DNA from: Deltaproteobacteria bacterium
GTDB lineage: Bacteria; Myxococcota_A; Polyangia; HGW-17
Assembly (NCBI GenBank): GCA_003249585.1
Contig: QKIM01000200.1
Coordinates: 1-22,849, forward strand
DNA length: 22,849 nucleotides
Reading direction: 5' to 3'
A program made the translations under genes and the position numbers. Below the pieces are notes generated by a model. That model had not been told where the DNA came from and made no database searches. It saw only the letters and a list, made by a program, of their open reading frames with translations. Shown here piece after piece: positions 6,553 through 16,688 of this stretch (position 1 is its first letter; every line of letters begins with the position of its first letter).

Positions 6553-8167
6553 AGACACCTTCCTTCGACCTTCCCGTTGTAACCAACTTTTGCAGGGTTG
6601 CATAGCCCCCAGGGAGCTGTTCGTTGCGCTCAGAGCGCTCCATCAATTCCAGGGCGGCCCCCATCAGCCGCTCCTGCCCTCGACGGTCCGGTGTTTTCCT
6701 CCTGCCCGAGAGGGAGATGAAGAGCTCCTTCCACCGTCCCTGCGACAGCCATTGGTCCCATAACATGGAGGGAACCCCGGGGGAGGTCACTGCGCGTCCA
6801 CAGCGGGCCAAAGGAAAGAGAGCCACGTAGAGGAGCATGAGGTCGTAGGGGGTGAATCCCGCGGGGTCCACCTCCTGGAAGAGCCCCGCCCAGGCCATGA
6901 CGTCCAGGGCGGGCAGGCGACTCTCCCAGAGCACCCCTCCGGCCTCGGACCTCACAATCCGCTCCCCCTCCCGAAGGAGGGTTCCCCGGCGGATCCCCAT
7001 CTCGACCAGCTCGAAAAACCTCGCGAATTGACCCCTCTTTAGCCGCGCCGAGACTTCTTCAGCCAAAGTCCGGTAGGAACGGGGGGTCCCAAGCAGTCCA
7101 TGGCCCAGGAGCGCCAACAGCTCGTCCTCGGATTGGCGGCGCACAGATCCAGTCTTTGACTCGGCTCGCAGGACGTAGGCCGTACCGGCCTTTCCCCTTC
7201 GTCCACACCGCCCCGCAAGCGGGGCGACCTCCCGCGTGTCCATGGGGGGGCGTCCGGGAAGGTGGAGATCGCGGATGATCACCGTCGTCAAAGGGAGATC
7301 GAGTCCTTTGGCCAGGGCTGTGGTCGTCACCACCACCGGGAGCGAGGCGGCTCTGAGCGACTCGAGGAGCTCCTGCTTCTCCCGAGGAGGCAGCCCGGCA
7401 TGGAAGGCCCGAGCCTTCACCCCTGTGTGATCCGGGATATCCAGGTTCGCGTCGACCAGGGTTGCCAGCCGGCGGGCCGCGGCCACAGTCCCTACGAAGA
7501 GGGCTATCCGCTCGTGGAGATCTCTGGAGAAGATCTCTGAGAGGAGGTTGAGCACCGCCTCGTCGCCCTGTTCCCCCGGTCGCCAGATCACTCGCGTCGA
7601 GGGGGCCTCCCCGTCGTGGATCACCTGGGCGCCGGGGACAAGGCAAGCCCAGCCAGGATCGAGCCGATGTCCCAGGAGGATCACCCGCGGGGGCCTCGGA
7701 GCCGAGAGGGCCGCGAGGACAACCTTCGCCACCAGTGGTCCGCGTACGGGATCCGACAGCTCCTGGGCTTCATCAACGATGAGCAGGGACAATGGCGTGG
7801 AGGGGGGATTGTAGAATCCATACTCAAAGGTAGCCACGGTGACCCCCTGGCCGCACAGCAGGGTGTCGGGAGGGGCTTCTCCCCCGAGACCGGAATCCAC
7901 CAATATGTTCTTTGGATCGTGACCGGCCCGGGTCAGGGCGGTTTTCAACTCCCTGACCTTCTCCAGGACCAGTTCCCTGAGGGGTTCAAGCCATAGCACT
8001 CCCCCGTTTGCCGCGGCAAGAGCAGCGGCTGTGGCCACGAGGGTCTTTCCCCTCCCCGGAGGCGCATCCACCGCCAGGTGTCCACGGTGTACCCGCAGGG
8101 CTTCGAGAGCCTCGATCTGGAAGGGGCGAAGCTCCCCTTCGTGAAATGGTACGGAATGCTTTTGCAA
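6536..8167 (-). CDS. Superfamily 2 helicase, Ski2/Hel308-like, with degenerate motif III
   Basis: A 543-residue ATP-dependent helicase-like protein. Motifs seen: LRPFQ (13-17), Walker A APPGRGKT (35-42), DEAQ (132-135) in place of DEAH, FHAGLPPREKQELL (255-268), motif V TTTALAKGLDLP (281-292) and motif VI LAGRCGRRGKAG (317-328). The arrangement resembles Ski2/Hel308 enzymes, but where motif III (SAT) should lie the sequence reads VILLGHRLD (162-170). The C-terminal 200 residues are not recognised. The only possible start is TTG at 8165-8167, without a Shine-Dalgarno site. It lies three codons after the TAG of the upstream gene and in the same frame, so initiation probably depends on terminating ribosomes. 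Whether it acts on DNA or RNA is undecided. Confidence 0.82.
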   Translation of the reverse strand: MQKHSVPFHEGELRPFQIEALEALRVHRGHLAVDAPPGRGKTLVATAAALAAANGGVLWLEPLRELVLEKVRELKTALTRAGHDPKNILVDSGLGGEAPPDTLLCGQGVTVATFEYGFYNPPSTPLSLLIVDEAQELSDPVRGPLVAKVVLAALSAPRPPRVILLGHRLDPGWACLVPGAQVIHDGEAPSTRVIWRPGEQGDEAVLNLLSEIFSRDLHERIALFVGTVAAARRLATLVDANLDIPDHTGVKARAFHAGLPPREKQELLESLRAASLPVVVTTTALAKGLDLPLTTVIIRDLHLPGRPPMDTREVAPLAGRCGRRGKAGTAYVLRAESKTGSVRRQSEDELLALLGHGLLGTPRSYRTLAEEVSARLKRGQFARFFELVEMGIRRGTLLREGERIVRSEAGGVLWESRLPALDVMAWAGLFQEVDPAGFTPYDLMLLYVALFPLARCGRAVTSPGVPSMLWDQWLSQGRWKELFISLSGRRKTPDRRGQERLMGAALELMERSERNEQLPGGYATLQKLVTTGRSKEGVYGAQM

Positions 8168-8176
8168 GGGAGGCGA

Positions 8177-9496
8177 CTACAGCATGTGGATGGAGAAGCT
8201 GCCCTGGAAGACGCTCTTGCGGCCGCCACCGGCATCGAAGGCGTGGCGGAACATCTTCTTCTCGCCTCCTTGAACGGGGATGGTCACCCTGAGGGTGCGG
8301 GGCACGAGGAGCTGCTCGAAGAGGCGCTCGGTGAAGACGACGGGGCTCCTGCGGGCGCAGACGCTCTGGATGCTCTCGCGGACGAGGGTACGGGCCATGG
8401 TCCCGTCAAAGGAAAGGTGCGCAATCTGGTGGCGTTTTCCAGGCTGGCGGGCGAGCCGCCCCTTCAGACAGATGTAGTGGGGTTTGGTCTCGGGGACGGT
8501 GGCCTGGGAGGTGCATCCCTTGCGTTTGACGGGAACCCGTCCGAAGGAGAGGACGCCACAGGCCCGGATGCTCTTTCCGTCGGGGGTGCGGGTGGCGATG
8601 AGGCGGGAGGTAGCGGGGAGCACGAAGGGGATCTTTCCCGAAACGGCCCGCATGGTCACGGAGAAATCAAGGCGGAAGAGCCCACATTCGCCGCTGGCCT
8701 CGGCGGCCTTGCTCAAAAGAAGCTCATTTCCCGGCCGGGCGTGTTTCAAGAGGTAATGGGCCTTGTCAAAGAGCTTTTTTCCCTGCCGGAACTTCATGGC
8801 GCGGCACAAAAGGCGCGCCCCCTGCATCTGTGCGTCCAGGCAGCTCTGATACTCCTGGGTCGCCACCTTGGTGCGGGGCATAAGCTTGTACATGTTGAAG
8901 ACCTGCCTGAGGGTGGCCATGGAGAAACTCGTCCGGCACAGGGCGAGCGTCGAGTTCCACTGATTCTTCAGACACTTCCCAAGAATGCCTCGGAGCTGTC
9001 CATGGAGTCTGGGCTGCTTCGCCACATAGCCTGAGAGTTTCGCCAGGGCGTCGATGGCGGCGGGATCCTTTTTGCAGGTACGGTTCAGATGACCCTTGAG
9101 AGAACCGAAGCAGCTGGCCCGGGTTCGTCCCAGGGTCTGCCGGAGTCCCTTGCCGGCGATGACCGCGGCCTTCGCTTCAATCTTCAGGAGGTTGTGGTAG
9201 GCCTCGACACGGTGGTTCCGTTTGCAGGATCGTTCCTCGACCGAAGACCATTTCGTAAAGCAGAACCGGAGCTTGCTTCGCCACTGACTGTTGAGGCGAT
9301 GGCGGGGAGCCTCCCTGCGCAGCTCCATGGCGGCGTCGATGATGGTGTCGATCCCCTTGGCGTATTTGCCATCCCGGCACTCCCGGACTCCCCGGTCGAA
9401 GGTGGCGGCGATGATCTTCACGTCACCGTACGATCTGGCAGGAGCAAGAGAAATCAATATTGGTATCAATAAGATGAATGATATTTTATACGTCAT
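8177..9496 (-). CDS. Secreted 14-Cys basic protein of unknown function
   Basis: A 439-residue protein with a Sec signal peptide (K4, hydrophobic stretch about 6-18, likely cleavage in the ARSYGD region). The ATG at 9496 is chosen over 9511 because a strong GGGAGGTG site lies 6 bases before it. The mature part contains 14 cysteines, an even number consistent with disulphides. The N-terminal two thirds are Arg/Lys-rich and predominantly helical-looking; the final 150 residues look beta-rich (SFSVT-like stretches, RVTIPVQGG, SVFQGSFSI). That C-terminal style recalls TonB-energised or von Willebrand-type periplasmic modules, but no family is securely recognised. It is the first gene of the cluster leading to the helicase. 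Confidence 0.72.
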   Translation of the reverse strand: MTYKISFILLIPILISLAPARSYGDVKIIAATFDRGVRECRDGKYAKGIDTIIDAAMELRREAPRHRLNSQWRSKLRFCFTKWSSVEERSCKRNHRVEAYHNLLKIEAKAAVIAGKGLRQTLGRTRASCFGSLKGHLNRTCKKDPAAIDALAKLSGYVAKQPRLHGQLRGILGKCLKNQWNSTLALCRTSFSMATLRQVFNMYKLMPRTKVATQEYQSCLDAQMQGARLLCRAMKFRQGKKLFDKAHYLLKHARPGNELLLSKAAEASGECGLFRLDFSVTMRAVSGKIPFVLPATSRLIATRTPDGKSIRACGVLSFGRVPVKRKGCTSQATVPETKPHYICLKGRLARQPGKRHQIAHLSFDGTMARTLVRESIQSVCARRSPVVFTERLFEQLLVPRTLRVTIPVQGGEKKMFRHAFDAGGGRKSVFQGSFSIHML

Positions 9497-9586
9497 TGAA
9501 CACCTCCCCATGGGTTTACCACTTCATTTCCAAAAAGGTAAGCAGATTTGCGCCGTGGCTGGGACTTTTCGGCGAAGAAGCGCACC

Positions 9587-9604
9587 AGGGGGGTGAGTCC
9601 CCCT
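9587..9604 (-). terminator. Hairpin after hppA, weak terminator candidate
   Basis: AGGGGG at 9587-9592 pairs with CCCCCT at 9599-9604 around a 6-base loop, about 30 bases after the hppA stop in the minus direction. It is not followed by a U-rich tract, so it is at best a Rho-linked or 3'-end stabilising structure. Confidence 0.3.
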
Positions 9605-9633
9605 TCAGTGTGTCCCGTTGGAGAGAGGGGTCT

Positions 9634-11769
<2,136 letters not shown>

Positions 11770-11868
11770 GGTGTAAAACCCTCCTTATTTTTATCGGTTT
11801 GGTGGATTGGGTAACGATAAATAACGAATGACATCTTGTGTTTACCGGACACCATGCGGAGTAAGTTG

Positions 11869-12447
11869 TCAGCCCCGGGGTCCGTTAAACGCATTCATCG
11901 CATAAGTGGGTCCATTATTCAAGATCGCATCCATTATAGTGGTCGATTTTTGCAGGATTTCTGGAATTGCGTCCTGCTCGGCGGGATCGAAACATCCGAG
12001 GACATGTTCGATCATGTCCACCGGGGGGCGGCCGATCCCCAGCCGCAGACGGACGAAGTCGGCGCTGCCCAGATGCTGCACCAGGGATCGAAGGCCCCGA
12101 TGTCCGGAGGTGCCGCCACCCACCTTCACCTTCACGACGCCAAAGGGGAGATCCACCTCATCGTGGCAGACAATCACCCGCTCGAGGGGCACCTCGAGCT
12201 TGGCCACGGCCCGGGCCACGCTCTCGCCGCTGAGATTCATGTAGGTCTCGGGAAAGAGGAGACACAGATGGCGGCCATCACGCTCAGCCTCGGCGAAGGC
12301 ACCTTTGAACCGTGCGCGCCAGTTGACTATGCGAAGATGATCCCCCAGCGCTCTGAGCAGTGTTGCACCGATGTTGTGGCGGGTGTCCCTGTATTCTGGG
12401 CCCGGATTGCCCAGTCCCACGACAAGGGTGGGAGGAGCCGTACCCAT
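11869..12447 (-). CDS. pth: Peptidyl-tRNA hydrolase
   Basis: A 192-residue cytoplasmic esterase that recycles tRNA from prematurely released peptidyl-tRNA. Family blocks: VVGLGNPGPEYRDTRHNIG with Asn14 and catalytic His24, FPETYMNLSGESV with Asn71, CHDEVDLPFG with Asp96, and GGTSGHRGLRS. In the last block the Asn found in E. coli Pth (GHNGL) is Arg here; the hydrolytic His/Asp/Asn set is otherwise intact. It starts 6 bases after the rplY stop and has no good ribosome-binding site of its own, so translation is probably coupled. Last gene of the tRNA-Gln/prs/rplY/pth group. Confidence 0.96.
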   Translation of the reverse strand: MGTAPPTLVVGLGNPGPEYRDTRHNIGATLLRALGDHLRIVNWRARFKGAFAEAERDGRHLCLLFPETYMNLSGESVARAVAKLEVPLERVIVCHDEVDLPFGVVKVKVGGGTSGHRGLRSLVQHLGSADFVRLRLGIGRPPVDMIEHVLGCFDPAEQDAIPEILQKSTTIMDAILNNGPTYAMNAFNGPRG

Positions 12448-12453
12448 GGGAGA

Positions 12454-13053
12454 CTATTCGGCGTCTTCCTCGGCGTCGCCAGCGGCATCCTTGGCACCAC
12501 GGGCGGATTTGATCTGGACGATCGCCTGACGGGGCTGAAGATTGATGGAGACCTCTTCATCCAGATCGAGATCCTGGATGCGGGCGATATCGTCGATCTT
12601 CATGGCGGTGATGTCATAGGAGATCGAGGCCGGGATCTTGGCCACGGGGCAGGTGATGGAGAGTTCACGGAGGATCTGACGCCGGGCGCCGCCCAGTTTC
12701 TCGCCGGCGGCCTTGCCCGTGAGGCGGAAGGGGACCGTGACGGTGATCTTGTCCGTGGGATCGATGCGGAGGAAATCCACATGGATGAGCGCGCCCGTGA
12801 GGTGATTGAACTGCACGTCGCGGATGATCACCTGGGAGGTCTCTTTGCCTTCCACTTCCAGTTCGATGTAGGTGTTGCGCTTCTTCTCGGGATCAAGGCT
12901 GGCCACGAGGACCTTGGGATCCAGGGTGAGGCTGATCTGGGGTTTGCCCTGACCGTACACAATCGCGGGGATCATGCCCTGGGAGCGCAGCTTGCGGTTG
13001 GCGTTTTTCTTGTAGGTTTCTCTGGTGATTGCCTTAAATTTATGCAGTTCCAT
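12454..13053 (-). CDS. rplY: 50S ribosomal protein L25, long CTC/TL5 form
   Basis: A 199-residue 5S rRNA-binding protein of the two-domain CTC form, longer than the about 95-residue E. coli L25. The N-terminal domain has the AITRETYKKNANRKLRSQGMIPAIVYG pattern (split here: the RKLRSQGMIPAIVYG block is diagnostic). The C-terminal beta domain includes LIHVDFLRIDPTDKI-type sequence, then an acidic tail DAAGDAEEDAE. A GAGGT site lies 8 bases before the ATG. It lies between prs and pth, the usual order in many bacteria. Confidence 0.95.
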   Translation of the reverse strand: MELHKFKAITRETYKKNANRKLRSQGMIPAIVYGQGKPQISLTLDPKVLVASLDPEKKRNTYIELEVEGKETSQVIIRDVQFNHLTGALIHVDFLRIDPTDKITVTVPFRLTGKAAGEKLGGARRQILRELSITCPVAKIPASISYDITAMKIDDIARIQDLDLDEEVSINLQPRQAIVQIKSARGAKDAAGDAEEDAE

Positions 13054-13167
13054 TGCTCATACCTCATGCTGGAACACAGCCCCGATTTGGGACTGAATCC
13101 TTCGACACCGGCGTATGACCGGAAATTGACCTGTGTGTTTTACTCATTACTGGGCAAGTTGCAAGAA

Positions 13168-14112
13168 TTAAATGAACAGCGAACTGATGGAATCACCATG
13201 ATGAATGCGCTTGATCGCCTCCCCGAGAAGCCTCCCTACTGATAATTGTTCAATTTTATCACAGGCTTTAGCCTCTGGAAGGAGGGGCATGGTGTTGGTG
13301 ACCCAGATTTTTTTCAGTGGCGAATTCGTGACGTTTTCTACGGCTTTTCCTGAAAAAATACCGTGAGAGGCCAGAGCGTAGACCTCGAGAGCCCCGTGAT
13401 CCATGATGGCCGTCGCGGCCTTGGAGAGCGTCCCGGCGGTGTCGATCATGTCGTCGATGATGATGGCCTTCTTGCCTTCGACCTTGCCGACGATGTTCAT
13501 CACCTCCACCTTGTTGGCCTCGGGGCGGCGTTTGTCGATGATGGCCAGGGGGCAGCGCAGCCGCATGGAGAACTCCCGCGCCCGCTCCACACCACCTGCG
13601 TCGGGCGAGACGATGACCACCTCCTCGCGGGAGAAGGTGTCACGGAGCTTGTCAAAGAGAACGGGCAGGGCGCTCAGGTGATCCACGGGGATGTCGAAGA
13701 AGCCCTGAATCTGCCCGGCATGGAGATCCATCATGAGGACCCGGCTCGCCCCCGCGACGGTGATGAGGTTGGCCACCAGCTTGGCGCTGATGGGCGTCCT
13801 CGGCTTGACCTTGCGATCCTGGCGGGCGTATCCGTAATAGGGGAGGATACAAACGATGGAGCCGGCGCTTGCCCGTTTCAGGGCGTCGATGATGATCAGA
13901 AGCTCCATGAGATGATCGTTGACGGGCTGGCAGGTGGGCTGGATGACGAAGCAGTTCACCCCGCGCACGTTCTCGTTGACAGAGACGAAGGTCTCACCGT
14001 CTGAGAACTTGCTGATCTTGATGGATCCGGGAGCAATCTCGAGAAAGCGGCAAATCTCCCCGGTCAGTTCATGGTTGGAAGAGCCTGAAAAAACAGCCAG
14101 AGACTTGAGCAT
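13168..14112 (-). CDS. prs: Ribose-phosphate pyrophosphokinase
   Basis: A 314-residue enzyme making PRPP from ribose 5-phosphate and ATP for nucleotide, His and Trp synthesis. Seen: FSDGETFVSVNENVRG, the ATP-loop YYGYARQDRKVKPRTPISAK, DLHAGQIQGFFDIPVDHL, and the PRPP-binding signature IIIDDMIDTAGT. The start is at 14112 (MLKSLAVFSG), matching the family length. An apparent N-terminal extension to 14253 is the tRNA-Gln gene read in this frame and is not protein. A GGAG lies about 10 bases upstream. It is probably co-transcribed with the tRNA and with rplY/pth. Confidence 0.97.
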   Translation of the reverse strand: MLKSLAVFSGSSNHELTGEICRFLEIAPGSIKISKFSDGETFVSVNENVRGVNCFVIQPTCQPVNDHLMELLIIIDALKRASAGSIVCILPYYGYARQDRKVKPRTPISAKLVANLITVAGASRVLMMDLHAGQIQGFFDIPVDHLSALPVLFDKLRDTFSREEVVIVSPDAGGVERAREFSMRLRCPLAIIDKRRPEANKVEVMNIVGKVEGKKAIIIDDMIDTAGTLSKAATAIMDHGALEVYALASHGIFSGKAVENVTNSPLKKIWVTNTMPLLPEAKACDKIEQLSVGRLLGEAIKRIHHGDSISSLFI

Positions 14113-14178
14113 GGGTCCAACGCTCCCTGCACCGGACAGGACGTCCGAGGTGCACCTGGGTTGAGGAGAGGGTTCTGT

Positions 14179-14252
14179 TGGCTGGGCCGGAAGGATTCGA
14201 ACCTTCGATGCGGGGACCAAAGCCCCGTGACTTGCCACTTGTCGACGGCCCA
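14179..14252 (-). tRNA. tRNA-Gln, anticodon TTG
   Basis: A 74-base cloverleaf with encoded CCA. The acceptor stem TGGGCCG pairs with CGGCCCA, and the discriminator base is G. The anticodon stem CGGGG/CCCCG encloses the loop CTTTGGT with anticodon TTG (reads CAA). The T arm GAAGG-TTCGAAT-CCTTC is perfect. The D arm is GAC/GTC. The U1 first base and the G discriminator are typical of bacterial tRNA-Gln. It is 66 bases upstream of prs. Confidence 0.96.
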
Positions 14253-14272
14253 ACGTGCATGGTCGGTTAGGG

Positions 14273-14300
14273 GTATAAATGGAAAGGGGGAAAAAGTCAA
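14273..14300 (-). promoter_or_regulatory. Sigma-70 type promoter of tRNA-Gln/prs group
   Basis: On the minus strand, TTGACT (14300-14295) and TTATAC (14278-14273) are separated by 16 bases. The predicted start point is about 12-15 bases before the tRNA 5' end at 14252, a normal leader length for a stable RNA. This is the best promoter match in the window together with that of tig. Confidence 0.6.
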
Positions 14301-14438
14301 CCGTCAGCGCCGCTTTTCATGACACCCTGCAATATCTCATAACTATTTGTATTTCTTTTTATTTATTATTGACGTTCCCGGCTCGTGGAGAGGTGTCTGT
14401 CCCCTCACGCCGACCAGGGCGAGTCCCAGAGCCTTGAG

Positions 14439-14508
14439 CGAGACGACTATTCATCTCGTCTCGAGGTCGTGAACCATCCACATTTCCCGGAAGGTCACAG
14501 GACTTCCG
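14439..14508 (-). other. Two hairpins in the gap after the methyltransferase gene
   Basis: The 281-base gap between tRNA-Gln and the methyltransferase stop contains no gene. CGGAAG (14488-14493) pairs with CTTCCG (14503-14508) around 9 bases. CGAGACGA (14439-14446) pairs perfectly with TCGTCTCG (14456-14463) around 9 bases. In the minus direction neither is followed by a U tract, so these may mark the 3' end of the lon/pcnB operon by stabilising the mRNA and are not classic intrinsic terminators. An AT-rich island sits at 14337-14376, upstream of the tRNA promoter. Confidence 0.4.
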
Positions 14509-14533
14509 AAAATGCACATGATTCCTCAAAACC

Positions 14534-15346
14534 TTACCTGACCGAACAGATATAGACCTGCGAAGGGGAGTCCAGCTCGAGGTCCGCGCCGTCGAACCCT
14601 CCGAAGAGCCCGTCGACGACGAACCCGTTGTGGTAGAGCTCGTTCTGCAGCTCGCAGGGAAAGAACATGCGATGCGCCAGCCGCATCATGTAGGTGGGAC
14701 CCTCATCCTCGGTGACAGGCTCGTGGTAGATATAGACGTAGGCGATCTGCGTCTGGGCGTCGTAGTAATGGTTGGTTGAATAGTAGTACCAGACGCCGTA
14801 GCGCGGATGTCGAAAACGGGTGCGGGCCCAGCGCCGGTTCGGATCACGGAGGATCCAGCGCATGTCCGGGTTCAGGACATCAAAGAGGAAGGTTCCCCCG
14901 GGGGCGAGGTGACGACGCACGTTCTTCAAAAAGCGAGAGAGCGCCTCCCGGTCGTACAGGTGCATCATGGTGTTGAAGGCGCTCACCACCACGTTGTACT
15001 TCTGTGCGAGTTTGAGGGTGCTCATGTTGCCCCGGCGCAGTGTCCACTGGGCTCTCCGCTTCTTCCCGAGGGGAACCAGCCGGTGTTCGGCGCGCTCGAG
15101 CATGGAGGAGCTCAGATCGACCCCCGTGACCTCGAGCCCCTCCTTCACCCAGTCGTACATCAGTCGACCGGTCCCACAGCCCAGTTCAAGGACGGGGCCG
15201 CCGAGGTTGGCGGCCATGTGTCTGTAGAACGCCTTGTCCGGCTTGTACCACCGGAAGTCGTGGTCGTAGATGATCCCGTCCTCATAGTATTCCGAGGAGC
15301 CGACATCGAGATCGAAGGGCAGGGGCGGTGGAGGCTCAAGTCTCAT
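14534..15346 (-). CDS. Class I SAM-dependent methyltransferase
   Basis: A 270-residue Rossmann-fold methyltransferase. Motif I VLELGCGTG (52-60) binds S-adenosylmethionine, and the acidic end of strand 2 is GVDLSSSM (Asp77). NVVVSAFNTMMHLYD and LAPGGTFLFDVLNPD complete the core. The C-terminal part is rich in aromatic residues (WYYYSTNHYYD) and probably forms the substrate lid. The ATG at 15346 is chosen because GGAG lies 10 bases upstream and the longer frame to 15460 only reads through pcnB's low-complexity tail. It overlaps pcnB by 11 bases. The substrate is unknown; coupling with pcnB hints at RNA metabolism but does not show it. Confidence 0.88.
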   Translation of the reverse strand: MRLEPPPPLPFDLDVGSSEYYEDGIIYDHDFRWYKPDKAFYRHMAANLGGPVLELGCGTGRLMYDWVKEGLEVTGVDLSSSMLERAEHRLVPLGKKRRAQWTLRRGNMSTLKLAQKYNVVVSAFNTMMHLYDREALSRFLKNVRRHLAPGGTFLFDVLNPDMRWILRDPNRRWARTRFRHPRYGVWYYYSTNHYYDAQTQIAYVYIYHEPVTEDEGPTYMMRLAHRMFFPCELQNELYHNGFVVDGLFGGFDGADLELDSPSQVYICSVR

Positions 15347-16688
15347 GGGACACCGTCTCCCTTCTGGGGGGGCGCCGACGCCGGTGGGAGCGGGACCGGG
15401 CACGGCGGCTGCCGGGAGTTTCCTTGCGGCTGGGGGGGACCTCCCGCCGGACGTGTCCAACGGCTGCCTCCTCGTTCAAGGGGACGGCCTCTGTGGCGTC
15501 CTGAGGCGCACCCCGGGAAGGCCGCTCTCTCTCCCTGGGCATGAGCTCGTTTATGGGCCGGAAGAAGGGCCTGAGGTCCAGCCTCGGCAGGACCCCGCGG
15601 GCGAACCATAGGATCTGCCAGGTCAGGTAGGCCGGCCAGAACAATTCCTTGGACATCACCTTGGGGGAGATCTTCCGGGCAGGATTCGGATACCCTATCT
15701 GAGTGATGATCTGAAGAATTCTGTGGATGGAATCCCGCTGGGCACGGGAAAACCCATAGGTGACCAGAAGGGGCTGCAGCTCATCCCGGTAGACCCTGCT
15801 CACCTGGTTCCCGTTGACACGCTCCGTGGACAGCAGCTCCTCTATCCAGAACTGGAAGAAGATGGGCCCCGTGAGCGTCAGCCCCATGATGGGATGCTGG
15901 TGGAACAGATCGATGAGGGTACAGGACTTCCTGAGGAGATCGTAGTTTCCAGGATCGCCCATGCGCACGCTGAGCTCCGGGAGGAGCACCTCGAGCACTC
16001 CCGTCTCCATGAGCAGCGGCAGGGTCTGGGTCACGGCACCGCCGTGGATGGTCTTCCATATTTCGTCCACGAGCCGCCGCCGAGAAGCCAGGGAGAGGGT
16101 CTCCCGATGGATCTCGAGGAACCGCGCCGTCTCGGGGTCCAGGGAGAAATTCAGCTTCCCCGCAAACCGGAGCGCACGAAGGATGCGTACGGGGTCCTCC
16201 TGGAAGCGCACGTCGGGGTCCCCAATGGTCCGGATGGTCCTGCGCTCGATGTCCCTGAGCCCGTCGACATAGTCGATGATCTCACCCTTGACGACGTCGT
16301 AGAAGAGCCCGTTGACCGTGAAATCGCGCCTGCGTGCGTCTTCCTCCGGGGTCCCGAAGAGGTTGTCGGACACAATGAGCAGATCTTCGGCCTCATCACT
16401 GTGTTCGGGCTGGGCGCGGAAGGTGGAGGTCTCAAAGATCTTGTCTTCTCCGAAGTAGATGTGCGCGAGCTTGAAGCGACGGCCGATGATTCTGGAGTTC
16501 CGGAATATCTTCCGGATCTCCGAAGGCTTGGCGTCGGTGACGAGGTCGAAGTCCTTGGGACTGCGGCCGATGAGCAGGTCCCGGACGGATCCTCCCACGA
16601 GGTAGGCGAGAAAGTTGTTGCGGTTCAGTCGCCGGACGACCTTCACCACATCGGGATCTATGTACTCGCGGGGAATCTGAAACGTCAT
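15336..16688 (-). CDS. pcnB: Poly(A) polymerase I family nucleotidyltransferase
   Basis: A 450-residue enzyme adding 3' adenosines to RNA, which promotes degradation. Nucleotidyltransferase signature: LVGGSVRD (30-37), the metal-binding DFD (46-48), the block IIGRRFKLAHIYF that distinguishes bacterial PAP I from CCA-adding enzymes, then RRRDFTVNGLFYD and RFQEDPVRILRALRFAGKL. The C-terminus is strongly basic (SRRARSRSHRRRRPPRR), as in PAP I, where it binds RNA. The start is the ATG in the ATGA shared with the lon stop (16685-16688); a TTG at 16697 is less likely. A tRNA-nucleotidyltransferase role is less likely given the PAP I block and tail. Confidence 0.9.
   Translation of the reverse strand: MTFQIPREYIDPDVVKVVRRLNRNNFLAYLVGGSVRDLLIGRSPKDFDLVTDAKPSEIRKIFRNSRIIGRRFKLAHIYFGEDKIFETSTFRAQPEHSDEAEDLLIVSDNLFGTPEEDARRRDFTVNGLFYDVVKGEIIDYVDGLRDIERRTIRTIGDPDVRFQEDPVRILRALRFAGKLNFSLDPETARFLEIHRETLSLASRRRLVDEIWKTIHGGAVTQTLPLLMETGVLEVLLPELSVRMGDPGNYDLLRKSCTLIDLFHQHPIMGLTLTGPIFFQFWIEELLSTERVNGNQVSRVYRDELQPLLVTYGFSRAQRDSIHRILQIITQIGYPNPARKISPKVMSKELFWPAYLTWQILWFARGVLPRLDLRPFFRPINELMPRERERPSRGAPQDATEAVPLNEEAAVGHVRREVPPSRKETPGSRRARSRSHRRRRPPRRETVSHET

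Noticed and set aside
11836..13242. 468-codon plus-strand frame opposite pth and rplY
   Set aside because: Spans two well-identified minus-strand genes and their junction; composition is that of an antisense shadow.
14113..14253. N-terminal extension of prs
   Set aside because: The extension is the translated tRNA-Gln gene and leader; standard prs length and ribosome-binding site support 14112.
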